Program-made: the position numbers and the translations under genes
Origin: Asterias amurensis
Taxonomy: Eukaryota; Echinodermata; Asteroidea; Forcipulatida; Asteriidae
Direction: 5' to 3'
Assembly: GCF_032118995.1 (NCBI RefSeq)
Contig: NC_092669.1
Location: 186,001-250,000, forward strand
DNA length: 64,000 nt
Notes under the pieces: model-generated
Databases searched by the model: none
Told to the model about the DNA's origin: nothing
The model's input: the letters and a program-made list of their open reading frames with translations, nothing else
Part shown: one piece after another, positions 23,301 to 35,700 of the stretch
Layout: the number at the start of each line of letters is the position of its first letter
Position numbering within the stretch: position 1 is the first letter of the stretch

Positions 23301-26300
23301 CTGCTGTCTCTTCTCAGACAGAGTTCAGGAACATAAAATATTAACTCAGTGAATTATTTGTTTATAAACCAGAACAAAATGTGTCAGTTGGTACTACGCA
23401 AAATGCAGGCCTCAAAATATCCGTAGACACTCACAGCAATTGCTGTGGTGCGCCCTGTGCTTTTGCTGTGGTGCCCTTTGCAAGGTTCCAATACAAACTT
23501 ACAGTTTCCTCATAGAAATGCCCCTTACCAGAGGAAGATGCTGTGCCCCTTCAAGAGGGGATTTCAAGGCCTGAAAATGTCAGCATGTGCATCCATGGGG
23601 AGAACTTTGGTCCAGAAGTCTCTAAAACAAATTCATCCTAAACAGACACTCAAAACATAACAGACAAAGCTTGACTGTTTTTCATAATACTTGGGGACAA
23701 GTTTCGGACCTGATTATGAAATTCTTATGGGCAAGGCACTCTTCCTTTTGTGTAGAGCACCTTTAAATCCCAGCAGTTCAAGGTGCACCAAGGACTACAT
23801 TGCCTCGCTCCAGTCAGGCCTGTATTTAAAACCACATGGGAAGAAAGTCTTGGGTTCATCACTACTGAGTTGACAGCAAGAGATAAAAAAGACATCAATA
23901 AGCTGACAGCAAGAGAGAACCAAAAGACATCACTGAGTTGGCAAGGATATACAGGAAGCAATTAAAATACTTGAAATAGGAGGAGATAAATGAGAATACA
24001 TTAATAGCAAAGACAGGACACTGTAAAGCTACAAGTACAAGTGTTGTCAAGTTCTAAACTTTTAAATCTGGTTAAGTGGTAGGTACATATTGGAGGCTAA
24101 AACCATAGGTAAACTAATCCTTAGACAGATCAGCGGGGATTTAATGTAGTTTGGAATGTCAAAAAGGGTGGTGCAATATTTCAAGTTACATCATTAAAAA
24201 CACATTACATAGAGTCCTGAGAACACCACAGTGAAACTCAGAGATGGACAATAATTTTTTTCTAAAACTGAGGCTTCGACTTAGGTTCCTCATCACAGGC
24301 TTCGTCAGTTAAACCTACTTTGAAATATGTGCTTGCGAAGTTGCAGTATGTAGCTTTAGATATGGTTGACAAACCCTAACCTACAACCGAACTATGGTTT
24401 CAATAAACCCTAGTAAGAGGACCGAACAAGACCTAGAAAAGACATGAGTAAATAAACATCAATTTTTTTCAAATAGTACATGTACATGGTGAAAGGTCTT
24501 CCTTTCTGTATTGTGAGAGAGTTCAAGTTTGTAGAATGTCAACCATTCTAGAGTTTTGATTACATAATATACCCTCGAACTCTGTTATAATTCTAAAGTG
24601 TTGTGCTCCATAAATCAGTTATAGTTTACATTATCACTGACCCTCAACATTATACACAATGCTGATTGGAGTGTTTCTAGTTTGTTGAGCTGGTCCCTTA
24701 ACGTCCTTTAACCTTTTGTAGAGACATGACATACCTTACATACCAAGACTGCCAGTCAGTTCATAGCTAAGGAGGCAAATTGAATGGGGGTGCCCCAGTC
24801 ACTCATGGTTGATACTTGTGTATATAAAACACTGTCTTGTATACAAAACCCAGGATGCAAGAATAAGTGTTTTACTGAGGTGTATACAAAGATCATTTCC
24901 ACTGTTTAACCATGGAGGTAGAATTCCCATGGCTCCATGGTTAATCAGACTGAAAAATACATAAGTGTCCATTGTTTGAGGCTGAAACAAATTTAGGGCT
25001 TAAATTTTTTTCTAGAAGGGCACAGCAATTTTCCTCTGTTATATGGGCACTGCTAACTTTGGAAAATTTAAAATTGTATTGGAACTTTGCAAAGGGCACC
25101 ACAGCAAAAACATAGGGCACCACGGCAATTGCTGTGGGTGCCATGGGTTATTTTGAAGCCTGCAAATTCCACATACTTTTATTCAGATTCTCTCAAATCA
25201 ATTGACATTACTCTCTTCCATAATACAATTTTATGAACTGACCACAGCTTTCTTCTTTTTTAAGCCACAAAAGAAGATTATCAGAGATTTTGTGGCTTTG
25301 GTTGGGTTGAAACATCAGGCTACTATTAACTATTTTGTTGCATTTTTAACATAGGTAATTTTGGTTGGTCAGCAGTTTCCAATATCTAATTCTATTTTCT
25401 CTTTAAGATCTTTCACCTTGTAATTGTTACAAATATGAACAGTAAACTAACCAGAGATAGAAACAAAGTCAAGAAAGTGATATTTTATACTCAGAAAACC
25501 AAACTTGATCGGCCTTTTACAAAGAGTAGTTTGAACCAATTAAATGGTTCACTGCAACTGAGTAAACCAAGATTCTTTGTTGGATTTATTTTCATTATTG
25601 ATACCTCAGGGGGAGAGTCATTGCCGACAAAAAAGTATGAAACTAGGATCCAAGTGTTTTGAGGTATGTTGAAATGTTCCACCTTTTGGTAATCCCTGGA
25701 GTTTATATTTTATAGAGTTTTTAAAAACAGTGTCCTCAGCACTAGAAAAGTAGATCAAAGAGTAGTACTTGTTTTTATGTGGACAAAAAGACAGTTGATT
25801 TTTTTCACCAGACCATTTGAATAAGTCTGAATTCAGATAAAAATCTGAAATATTCTAGTCGCGATGATCGTAGGTCATAGAGGAAAATGAAGAGTTATGA
25901 CCATCGCAATCGCAACTAGAAATATCCAATCCCTGTACATTTCTCTAAATCATGAACTTCATGAACTTGTTACATTCGATTTATCATCCAGCCTGGATGA
26001 CTCCAAGCGTCTCTTTACGGTTGGTGTAAACTTCAACATTTCCATCAAATATTAGACACACCCTGTCCGGTGTATTGAAAAGGGAATCGGGTTTCCACAA
26101 TAGGTTTGAGTATGTTTCTAAGTGATCGGATAAAACCATGTCACAATTGACCTTAAGGTCAGAGATATAATTCATGGAGTTTCTCACTGTATCGTTCCAC
26201 TCAGTGCAAACACAGCAATATGGTTCAAGTCAATAGACTGTTTTGTTATCATTTTGAAATTCAGACGAACAAACGCCAGAAGTTCACTGTCCAAAACTCT

Positions 26301-29300
26301 AAAAACTGTCCATTAACTGCTAAATTTTGCAAACCACAAAACTGATTTTTCTCTTTTCATCATGATCTCACCTTTTACTTTATAAAACAATAAAACATAA
26401 TTTATAACAAACAAAAGACACGTTTGATTTTGCTCGAAATTTGGTTCAAATTTATGTCTAAAATGGCAGGCCTTGAAATAACCCAAGTATACATTAAATA
26501 AATAGCACTCTACTCAGGTGGAAGTAAAGTATGGCTGACAAAAAGTCAGAAATTCAACAACAACAAATCAATAAAGAAAAATACCAAAAAGTTCATGGGT
26601 TAAATTTAATCCAAATCTAAAGCGTAAAAACTCAGTCATTTTATGGTACGGGTCAAGAAATTACAGGGTGCAATTTGGATAAAAATTTGATAACAGGTTC
26701 TGACATGTGTGTGGGAACAGAAATACTGTAAACAGGTAACTGCACTTACTGACTCCAAGCTAGTCCTACCCTTGATTGATCTGTGGGTTACTTATTGACA
26801 GGCAGTCATCATAGTGTGTTAGCTAGAGGGGTGTCTGGGTGTCTTTTTCACACCCTGTTTTAAATTTTGACACCCTGTTTTATCTGTCATTCACATATGA
26901 TGTAAATTGTAAGTGAACACTTTCGACACCTCAGTTTTTAAATGTCCAGCCAATTTGGATCCTTTTCAGATCTGGAATTTCGTCTTTAAAAGAGAAAGCC
27001 ATTTTCATTTTTCAGAGCACATTTCCATTGGAAAAGAATTTCATCTTTAAAAGAGAAAGCCATCTTCATTTTTTAGAGCACATTTCCATTGGAAAAATAT
27101 TTCATCTTTAAAAGAGAAAGCCATTTTCATTTTTTAGAGCACATTTCCATTGGAAAAGAATTTCATCTTTAAAAAAAAAAGCCATTTTCATTTTTTAGAG
27201 CACAATTCCATTGGAAAAGAATTTCATCTTTAAAATAGAAAGCCATTTTCATTTTTCAGAGCGCATTTCCATTGGAAAAGAATTTCATCTTTAAAAGAGA
27301 AAGCCATTTTCATTTTTTAGAGCACATTTCCATTGGAAAAATATTTCATCTTTAAAAGAGAAAGCCATTTTCATTTTTAGAGCACATTTCCATTGGAAAA
27401 GAATTTCATCTTTAAAAGAGAAAGCCATTTTTATTTTTTAGAGCACATTTCCATTGGAAAAGAATTTCATCTTTAAAAGAGAAAGCCATTTTCATTTTTC
27501 AGAGCACATTTCCATTGGAAAAGAATTTCATCTTTAAAAGAGAAAGCCATTTTCATTTTTTAGAGCACATTTCCATCGGAAAAGAATTTCATCTTTAAAA
27601 GAGAAAGCCATTTTCATTTTTTAGAGCACATTTCCATTGGAAAAAAAATTTCATCTTTAAAAGAGAAAGCCATTTTAATTTTTCAGAGCGCATTTCCATT
27701 GGAAAAGAATTTCATCTTTAAAAGAGAAAGCCATTTTCCTTTTTTCAGAGCGCATTTCCATTGGAAAAGAATTTCATCTTTAAAAGAGAAAGCCATTTTC
27801 ATTTTTAGAGCACATTTCCATTGGAAAAGAATTTCATCTTTAAAAGAGAAAGCCATTTTCATTTTTTAGAGCACAATTCCATTGGAAAAGAATTTCATCT
27901 TTAAAAGAGAAAGCCATTTTCATTTTTCAGAGCGCATTTCCATTGGAAAAGAATTTCATCTTTAAAAGAGAAAGCCATTTTCATTTTTCAGAGCGCATTT
28001 CCATTGGAAAAGAATTTCATCTTTAAAAGAGAAAGCCATTTTCATTTTTAGAGCACATTTCCATTGGAAAAGAATTTCATCTTTAAAAGAGAAAGCCATT
28101 TTCATTTTTCAGAGCGCATTTCCATTGGAAAAGAATTTCATCTTTAAAAGAGAAAGCCATTTTCATTTTTCAGAGCGCATTTCCATTGGAAAACCTTTAA
28201 GTCAAAGGGAAATTTTTGAAGAGGCACCAAGGCCAAGAACAGGGGCAACAGAGGCCATTGTCTCTGCTTAGGCCTGTCATGGGCCTGCATGTAATTCTAG
28301 GCCAGTGATCCTAGCAAAAACCTTGTAGCCAGCTGTTACCAGTTTACTTTCTGATAACATAATTATAAATACCCAAGACAGTTTAAATCCATTCTAATTG
28401 ACTGCAAGGATATCACATCATAGTGCAATGATGGAACGCATGGTATAGACATGGTTGGTAAAAACTATTCAAACACATGCTAGTCAGTTGGCACGCCAGC
28501 TTACGCGGGTGCTAATTTACAAGTAACGCAATCAATACACAGTGGTAGTGCTTACTACTCAATGCATAATCTATGAAAAATGTGAGCCAATACCCTCAAC
28601 TGTTGCTAGTGTCATAATGCAATTGACCGTCAATGAAACAGATTCCATCTATAAAACGGAAAGGATTTACAGATTTTCTTAATAAATTTTTCAACAAAAA
28701 GGGCATTTTTAAAAGAGTAGTGACTCGGTCTTAAATGGCCGTTTAAAATCTTGCAGGGTGGCTGCGCACTAAAAGGACTTTCCCTTCGACCCATTCCATA
28801 TATCGAATGGCCACAACCCTACCTGTTTTAAAGTCTGTATAAAAGTCGGTCGCCCGCTCTTTCAATCCATTTACATCTCCTCATTTCTTGGACACCAAGG
28901 AAGGGGTTTAAACTTAAGCAGAATTTTGAGTAAGTTGACTTGAATTGAATGTCAAGCAAATCTCAGATCAAAATGGCAGTTTACTAATACCAATTCCCTT
29001 TAGAAAGAACCATGCAGAGAGGTTTTCACCATCAATACATTTTCCATGGAACTCTCTCAACCTTCGCCCCCACCTCAAGCAAACTGTCGAAAGTGCTTTG
29101 AAATCCATTTCTCTACAAAGACAAGACTGTGTAGCCTTAGGCAGTGCATTGTAAGACATTCATGACACAAAATGTAAATTTGTACAACTTTACTGTAATG
29201 TTCAGCATTTACTCACTGCTACAGCCCTAAATGGTCAATCACGATTTCCGTGTAGTTGATATAAAGTACACGCGTATGGACTGGTAAAAAAAGTTAACGA

Positions 29301-32300
29301 ACTTGTGAAATGAGAAAGTAACTGGTTATTCTCCAGCAAGGTCAGTTACTTTTATTCACAGGCATCTAACTGCAGTCTGTCACAAAAAAAACAAGTGTCA
29401 GGAACAACTGAACTTTAAAGCCATTGGACACTTTCGGTACAGAATTTTTTTTTTTAAGTTCACAGATTTACAACAGGGTTTACAGAAGGTGATGGTGAAA
29501 GACTTCTCTTGAAATATTATTCCATGAAATGCTTTACTTTTTGAAGAAAACATTAAAACAATTATCAATTCTTGATCTCGAGAATTACAGATTTATTTTA
29601 AACACATGTCATGACACGGCGAAACGCATGGAAACAAGGATGGGTTATCCAGTTATTTTCTCCCGACTCCGATGACCGATTGAGGCTTAGTTTTCACAGG
29701 TTTGTTATTTTATATAGAAGTTGTGAATACACAAAGTGTGGGCCTTGGACAATACTGTTTACCGAAAGTGTCCAATGGCTTTAATGAAATGGCACAGCTG
29801 AGAAACCCAAAACGATGAAATCAACTGAATATTTGCTTGACTGTATTTATTATTTTACAGTAATTTAGGCCAACAAGCAAATACAGTCAAAATTTAACTA
29901 GTCATATCAAGAGTCCTTGCACAAAACTCTCCCACAGTAAATCAGTTTTTAAAGTCACAAAGCGTATCCAGTAAATTGTTCCCAACAAAAAGCACGATTC
30001 ATTCCACTCTGCTGAGTAATTTTCCACTTCACTGATCACATTTCGGGAATTTCTTAGATAATATTGTCTATACACAACTCAAAAGAGCAAAAGTACAATG
30101 TGAGTCAAGGTTTAGTACTAAAATTTACAACCAGGAAACACTGAACTGAAGATTCTGGTTCATTCTCAGCGAGATAGGAGAGGAATTTTTTTAAATTTAC
30201 TTAAAAATATATCTACAACATATTTTGGTGGGACTTAACAAATCAGTCTATTTAGAATTACCAGAAATAATTTGACATTTGTTTCAATTTAATGTGACAA
30301 CATTTTATATATTGCTACAGTGTAAGTGTACCCACATTTATATTTAAAATATAATAGGAAAACTAAATGGTCACGAGTGGCAAGATGACAATAATGAATT
30401 CTAGTACTTTGAGAATATTTGTTTACTTTTTAAACTAGGAAAGTTATCAATACTTCCGACATTCAATCCTTTCAAAAAACATAAATTCTTCTTTTGAGAA
30501 TCTTTTCTTAAAAAAAATAAGGAATTGCCGAGTTGATTCACGAGTTAAAAATATTGAACTTTCCGTCGATTTTGACTCATCATACAAACCCACAGGAATG
30601 TTTAACTTGTGAAACTCTTGCACATATTTGTTAAAGAGACTATAAATAAGTCTATTATATTATTCAATTTACCTCAATATTTTCCCAGCCCTATTCTTTT
30701 CCAGACTGCTTTATTTTCCCAATAAATTCCAACTTTATAAGTAACCATTGTGTTTATTGTTTAGTTCAGAGAGTGCATGTGGTACAATGTACATTACATT
30801 ATACACTTTCAACACAACCTTTTATGGCTAGCCTATAAAGCCCACCCCTAGACAAGTGCCATTGACTCCAGGCAATGGATCATACCATTACACTCACAGG
30901 TAAGAACTATGGCAAGATAAAGAGGGTGAAGGTCATTTAGGAGTGAGCCTAGTTCTAAAAAAAATTACCACAACATAGGATTCCTAGCTATTCAAACATT
31001 GCAACTTAATATATCTAAAAAGTCAATTTTTCTTGTGATTTATTATTTGATAAATCTTAACATAATTTTGAACTAAAAGTTTGCAATTGTTTTTTCTAGT
31101 GTCGAAAGTTCTTACGGTGATGGAAATTAAAGTTCATTATAACAAAGTTCATTGCAGGTATGACGAATGAACTTTCAGTTTCTATAAATTTAACCTATTT
31201 ATAAACGCACAAAAATTAATGTGGAAAAGGGCATTAAATCGCAAATCAACTATAAATTCATCTTTATCAGTTACAAAATTTAAAATAGCTTTTTAATGAA
31301 GTTCAATTTCAGCCACAACCAGTAGATAAGTTACTGGTAAACTTGTTTTAGAAATAAAAACTGTACACAACAGCAAAATAAAAGAACAGGTAATGATTTG
31401 TTTATTTAACCCTGACAAACTATGGAGTTAGGCAAGGAATGAGGTAGTTGCGAGGTAGTTCCAGAGGAGGGTTACGGCGGCTGTCGGGAGGAGGGTTACG
31501 TAATCGCAACTAGAAATGATGAGGCTAGTGTATGGTCTCAATCCTCCAATATCATCTTGTCACTTCACACCAACTTGTATGAACCAAGGAGGTAGAACCT
31601 CCATATATGAACTAAGATGATTGGGATGCTTTGCCCAGTCCTTTATTTTCCTTCACTATGGAAATTGGCTACTGAAAAATTTGACGACGCTCAGCGCAAT
31701 TTCATACTACTAAGTATTCTATTTCTAAGCTGGTGTGGTACTCGTTATAAAAAGTTTACTCTACCAATTCAACCAATTCAATGGATAGGTTTACCTTTTA
31801 CCTTTTCTTTTTCTGATTTGTGATAAAATGGCAGGGAAATTGTTTGATGAGGGAAATAAAGTCTGAAATTCATAAATTTCCCGCATTATTACATAATCGT
31901 TTTCCACTCAGTCAGAACTCATCATGTACTTCACTACCAATAAACAAAATTAAACATAAGATTAAAAAACACCAAACCATAGTTTTAATTAATTGCTTAT
32001 AAAATCCCAACTAATTCTGTGGAGCAATGAAGGGTATCAACCCAATACAAAATACTTATGACAGTTCCTTACCCCCACATTTTATACAATCCAAAATAAC
32101 CATCCCTATTGCAAAATGAAACGTTCACAAGTAACACAAACAGACCACACCACGAATAAAAAAAAAAGACAAATTACAACTCGACATGTTGCCTTAAAAT
32201 GGCACCCAACGAGTTTCTAGAGCAGTATACCATGGGCATGATTGGTAGGACAAACCAAAGCTAATCTACTTAAGTTTTTCTACAATGGTAGTCCCTTCAT

Positions 32301-32640
32301 TGCCTAATGAACAATTAATGGAATAAATTACTCGCGAGAAAATCATAATAAATCAATGTCATCAAACTTCCCAATCGAGTGTACAGTACTTCGACATCGT
32401 AAACTGGTTTCGTGTACAGTCTTGACTAAACTTCGAAGTTTTTAACAGTTTAATTTCACATTTAGCAGTCATGACAGCTTCTAAGAATTCACCAATAACA
32501 TCTGAAAGTTATGAACTAAACACTGAAGGATTTTGAGGAAAAAAGCTTACCTGGGAATGATCGAAAATGGAGAATAAATCCCGTCCTAGTTTTTTAGCGA
32601 TGTTCCCTTTTGACACCACACACCGAGGACAGCGAGTTCT
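14351..32640 (-). CDS. Troponin I with long N-terminal extension
   Basis: Troponin I is the inhibitory subunit of the thin-filament calcium switch. Exons in reading order: non-coding exon ending 32551; coding 22116-22049, 20726-20634, 19309-19126, 18476-18405, 17765-17676, 17438-17331, 16852-16784, 15871-15758, 15511-15290, 15139-15096, 14876-14822, 14441-14391 (stop TAA). Lengths sum to 1,170 bases, giving 389 residues without a break. Family signature: RDLKALCERLHEQL, ESDKYDLEVEV and IDELNRRAMEIKGRF match the TnT-binding coiled coil, and VKPTLKKVEKK is the inhibitory peptide. The last exon, KSDFRESLKKHEVSN, resembles the basic TnI tail. The first roughly 230 residues are an extension: RxxRRR motifs, a PEPEPE stretch, then about 110 residues rich in E, Q, R and K that look like a single alpha-helix. 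Typical vertebrate TnI is about 180-210 residues. The start codon follows directly on a splice acceptor. Fine splice choices in the 5' half rest on phase alone. Confidence 0.87.
14683..14866. other. Poly-G run beside troponin I exon 12
   Basis: An uninterrupted G run of about 12 lies near 14,731-14,742 in the intron just past exon 12. The exon itself can read through its donor (CAG then GTTTGA), adding Val and a stop, so intron retention would give a protein lacking the last 16 residues. Confidence 0.4.
18040..18375 (+). repeat. Minisatellite built on GGTTGCTATGGATAG
   Basis: About nine imperfect units alternate GGTAACTATGGATAG and TGGTTGCTATGGATTG (about 17 bp, or 34 bp as a pair). The array lies in the troponin I intron and ends only some 30 bases from the donor of exon 18476-18405. 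Confidence 0.85.
18484..18665 (+). repeat. Degenerate (ATGACA)n simple repeat
   Basis: Runs of ATGACA are perfect near 18,490-18,515 and decay rightward with interspersed AATGACA units. The repeat begins a few bases upstream, in transcript terms, of the troponin I exon acceptor at 18476. A short TGTCAT run of the same motif in opposite orientation occurs near 59,773. Confidence 0.7.
18855..19036. mobile_element. Inverted-repeat element in troponin I intron
   Basis: The ends AGTGGTGGTTCTGAGAAGAA and TTCTTCTCAGAACCACC are inverted copies. The interior resembles the sequences at 16,970-17,270, 40,895-41,060, 50,090-50,215 and 59,165-59,320, which share a CTCTGATCATCTTCAGGAG-like core. It is non-coding and diverged. 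Confidence 0.6.
20451..20578. mobile_element. Short foldback MITE
   Basis: GCTGTGTCTGAATTAATGGC at the left is mirrored by GCCACTTAATTCAGACATGGC-like sequence at the right. The interior is built on alternating GGCTATAGCC and TGGCTATGGC, so most of the 128 bases can fold into a hairpin. It lies just beyond the troponin I exon at 20634-20726. Confidence 0.7.
20815..20960 (+). repeat. tRNA-derived SINE (Leu/Ser-like head)
   Basis: A tRNA-like head with box A GGCCGAGTGGTCTAG and box B GGGTTCGAACCTC is closed by complementary GTCATGAC-type ends. It continues into the tail CTTGAGGAAGGCACTTAACC, a form common to marine-animal SINEs. A decayed minus-strand relative is visible near 50,560-50,690. Confidence 0.75.
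22295..22438. mobile_element. TTAA-flanked MITE, AGCCCGGTT family
   Basis: TTAA, then GCCCGGTTTCAGTTC, opens the element, and GAAGTATGAGCCAGGC then TTAA closes it. Inverted ends between TTAA duplicates are typical of piggyBac-type non-autonomous elements. The same family occurs at 42,201-42,502. Confidence 0.75.
23440..25165. repeat. Inverted pair of GGCACCACAGCA-type repeats
   Basis: The block near 23,440-23,560 (GCAATTGCTGTGGTGC and following) recurs in opposite orientation at about 24,985-25,165, and a shorter piece lies at 22,195-22,245. All share TTTGCAAAGTTCCAATAC-like sequence. No inverted ends or target duplications are clear, so the class is unassigned. Confidence 0.55.
25847..25927. 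mobile_element. Small inverted-repeat element
   Basis: TTCTAGTCGCGATGATCG at the left faces CATCGCAATCGCAACTAGAA at the right, in inverted orientation. A related right end, TAATCGCAACTAGAAAT, recurs at 31,502. The element is non-coding and short. Confidence 0.5.
26974..28193. repeat. Satellite array, about 20 units of 61 bp
   Basis: The unit begins GAATTTCATCTTTAAAAGAG and continues with AAAGCCATTTTCATTTTT, then AGAGCACATTTCCATTGG and AAAA. Copies differ mainly at one place, TTTTAGAGCAC versus TTTCAGAGCGC, plus one- or two-base length changes. The two variants are interleaved, which suggests repeated unequal exchange. Each unit carries CCATTGG, an inverted CCAAT box. The array sits wholly inside troponin I intron 1. 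Confidence 0.97.
29415..29784. mobile_element. TTAA-flanked MITE, full copy
   Basis: TTAA, then AGCCATTGGACACTTTCGGT, opens the element, and ACCGAAAGTGTCCAATGGCT then TTAA closes it. The inverted ends are perfect over about 20 bases. The 362-bp interior has no open frame of note. It is highly similar along its whole length to 52,997-53,370, so the family was active recently relative to the older copies at 9,490 and 36,481. Confidence 0.9.
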
Positions 32641-32700
32641 ACAAATCACGTGACACAAGAACCAATCACTGATTGGTCAGCTGAAGCAGCAACTATTCTT
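32551..32700 (-). promoter_or_regulatory. Troponin I first exon and proximal promoter
   Basis: The minus strand reads a non-coding exon that ends TCATTCCCAG before GTAAGC at 32551. Immediately upstream lie an E-box CACGTG (32,647-32,652), two CCAAT boxes facing each other, and a muscle-type E-box CAGCTG (32,678-32,683). No TATA box is obvious, and the transcription start is not fixed by sequence alone. Confidence 0.5.
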
Positions 32701-35700
32701 GCTCTTACATCAAGTGGGTTTACACCCGTTGAATAAATCAAAGTTTGTCAACTCGAATCAAATTCTTGCGGTCAAAATTCACCCTTGTTAATAAAAAAAT
32801 GTACTCTTCACTGTCGTTACACAGTAAAATCTTTTAAAAAAGAACAAATTGATAGTTAAAGGAAGAGACACTGGTTGACAGCAATTTAATATGCTGATTT
32901 AAAAGGAAAAATTAAAAAGTTCATGACTTTTGTAGTCGAAGCAGACGACAGAAAACGATACGTTTTGAACACATAATGGAAGAGTCGATCGTTCATTCCT
33001 GGGGTCGACGTTCCTCAATAATTATGAACCATCCCATGATCCCTCTTTGGTAAAAACGGACTCAGCTTTAGCTCTTTGGTAAAACCATCATAAATTCGAT
33101 AACTTTTAATTTAAACTATCCATGAAAGAGTTGCCATGGGAATTATCAAAATATAAGAAAAAGTTAATTGTAAACATATTTGCCCATATTTGGAAATGTT
33201 GACTTAATTACGTAATGTTTGCAAGTCATCATTGTTGGCGATGTTAATCTTTGAAACGCTCTCAGTACCTGATCTCCATGTAGATGGCCGGAGTTTATTT
33301 CTAGCGACACCAAAATAAACATCTGTTTACACGACAGGCCTTTAGGGATTATCCAATATTAATATCGTGTTAAGAATTTCAACAATTCTGTTCTTGTTTG
33401 CTGTTAAGTGATCGTTCCTTTTAGGAAAGATTTGTGGGTCTTAAAATATTTTCGATTTGTGGCGTTTTTATTTGACATTTCAGATGACATAGAAAATATT
33501 TCCCTCTTTACACGAAGTTTCAATTGATGGTAACTTCGACATTCCAAAAGGTTTAAATAATGTTGTAACCATACTTCTTTATCGAAAAAACACAATTTCG
33601 CCTCTGACTTTACTTTTGTCCTTATAAGGAAACTCCCAAATGGTGTTTAAGACGTGTGAGTAAACGAGGATATTTCACACACAGAACCATTGAAAAAAGT
33701 CCCCCTATGACCATGGAGGAAGGAATGACAGACCACAACAAAAGCAGAACAATGATACCATTGTTTAAATCTAGTTACAGTTGGGCTAGATCTTAACGAT
33801 GACGTTGTTTTAAGAAGTCACCCTTGATTTCGATGATACTATTGTAGTGTCTGTTGTTGTTGTCGTTGTTGTGACAATAAGACGAAGATATCGAAATAAT
33901 AAGAAGATGGCTTAGAAAGAAGGTCATTTCATTCACTGTCTTCATATCCCTTGAAGAAGATCCTGATACCATCTTGTAACCTTTTAAGACGGTCCCTTAC
34001 ACTGCCGTCTGGCCCACAAGCTCAACGTGAAATATAAATATCTTAAAGGAAAGGCATGTTATAAGGATTGAATCGCCTGCTTTACGGAATGCGAGGAATT
34101 CTACGATAGAGTAAGATAGGAAAACCCGGCTGTATATCTGTCGGTCTCAAGGGAATGAGGCTTAAAGGAAATTGGCTTACTCCATGTAAATAAATAAGTA
34201 GATAACATACTACATAAATGTTAACTAGTACAGAAGGAAGTGACGAAATGCATGGGAATTAAAACATTTCTGGTCTGTTTTACCATGGTTTGACAAAGAA
34301 GCATTTTCCAAAAATTATTGAACAGTAATTATTTTGGTTATCATAGAGCCGACAAAATAGCGGGGAATTAAAATAAACACTGCCCTCTATCGGCATCATA
34401 CATCTTTCCCCCAATTAATAAAAACTACATAATGACATAAGATAGTCAAAAATTATCACAAGTTTTATCAGAATGTTGTATCAAAAACAGGTTTATTCAA
34501 CTTAAGATTAAAAGCAGTGCGATAAGAAATGTGTTTTTGTTTGTTGCTATTATTTGCAGACTGGTAATTATTTTTTACATTCTATGATGCGGTCATAACA
34601 TACACTGCATATGGACCTGGGTATCACAATACAAAGAACACTTCAGAAACATCTTATAAATTATTGATCAACTAATAATAGTGAAGTAACTAGTACCAGA
34701 GCCTTAGCTGTGGCAATCTCACAATGTCTCTTACAAAACAAAAGAGAGAAAAAGAAAATAATAAATTCAAAAGAATGTTCACAACTGTTATCTACATTTT
34801 ATTTAACGGGTCACACAATGTACAAAATGTAAGTCCGAGAATATAAAATAGCAAAAAATGTGGAATGAAAAATGTCTGCAAATGTCATCAAACATTAATG
34901 AAAATAAAACGGGGGGAGTACAAATAAAAATGCAGAAAGTTATTAACAACTTTCTAACACCCCAAACATTTTCCTTGGTTGATATCTAAAACAGTGAATT
35001 TGTCAGAATTTATCAAAATTCAGTAAAACAATTCCTTATTGACAACTTATTACAAAGCACTGCAATTACTTCAAATCATATTGGAAGAATAAACTATTAA
35101 AAGAAGATCCCTTGGGGTTTGCAACAGGCATGTCTGTTTCTTAAATGCCAAATCTTGTAATTAAAAAACCAGTCGAGTATAACAGACAATAAGAAATGAA
35201 ACTCAACACTTGATTTAATAAACAGATGTTCGTCTAACCCTTAAAAATAATTGGTACAAGAGCTCCCTCTAGTGGTCAGATGTATCCAATAATGAATGGG
35301 AAGATGATATTGGTGTCTGGGGAAAGATCTCCTCTTAAAGGGCAAACCTCAAAAGAAAAAACCTCATTTTAAAGGGCAAATTTTCCAAAAAGAAAGACCT
35401 TATTTTAAAGGGCAAACTTTCTCAAAGAAAACAGTCTCTGGAATGCAATGTATAAACATTGCCAGCCTGTGATATCAAATTTACAACCAAATAACTAACA
35501 AAGCATTTTAAGATGTCACAATTATTTCTTGAATACAGCAACTTTTTTGGTACTTGCAGTTCACATTTGAAATGTATTTCTTGTCATTGATCATCTCAAG
35601 ATGATAGCATCACTCTGGGCATCTATCCTTATCATATTATACAGATCAATGTAACGACAAGGAGGCTAAAGTAAAAATAGTCTGGAACCTTGTTTATGTA

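Larger units (their letters stand above)
22117..32550 (-). other. First intron of troponin I, 10.4 kb
   Basis: The intron runs from the donor at 32550 (CCCAG then GTAAGC) to the acceptor before the start codon at 22116. It holds no coding exon I can recognise. It does contain the 61-bp satellite, a TTAA MITE at each end of the size range, a GCACCACAGCA-type repeat in two orientations, and a MEF2-like CTATTTATAA at 31,195-31,204. Large first introns with control elements are common in troponin genes, but nothing here proves an enhancer. Confidence 0.7.
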
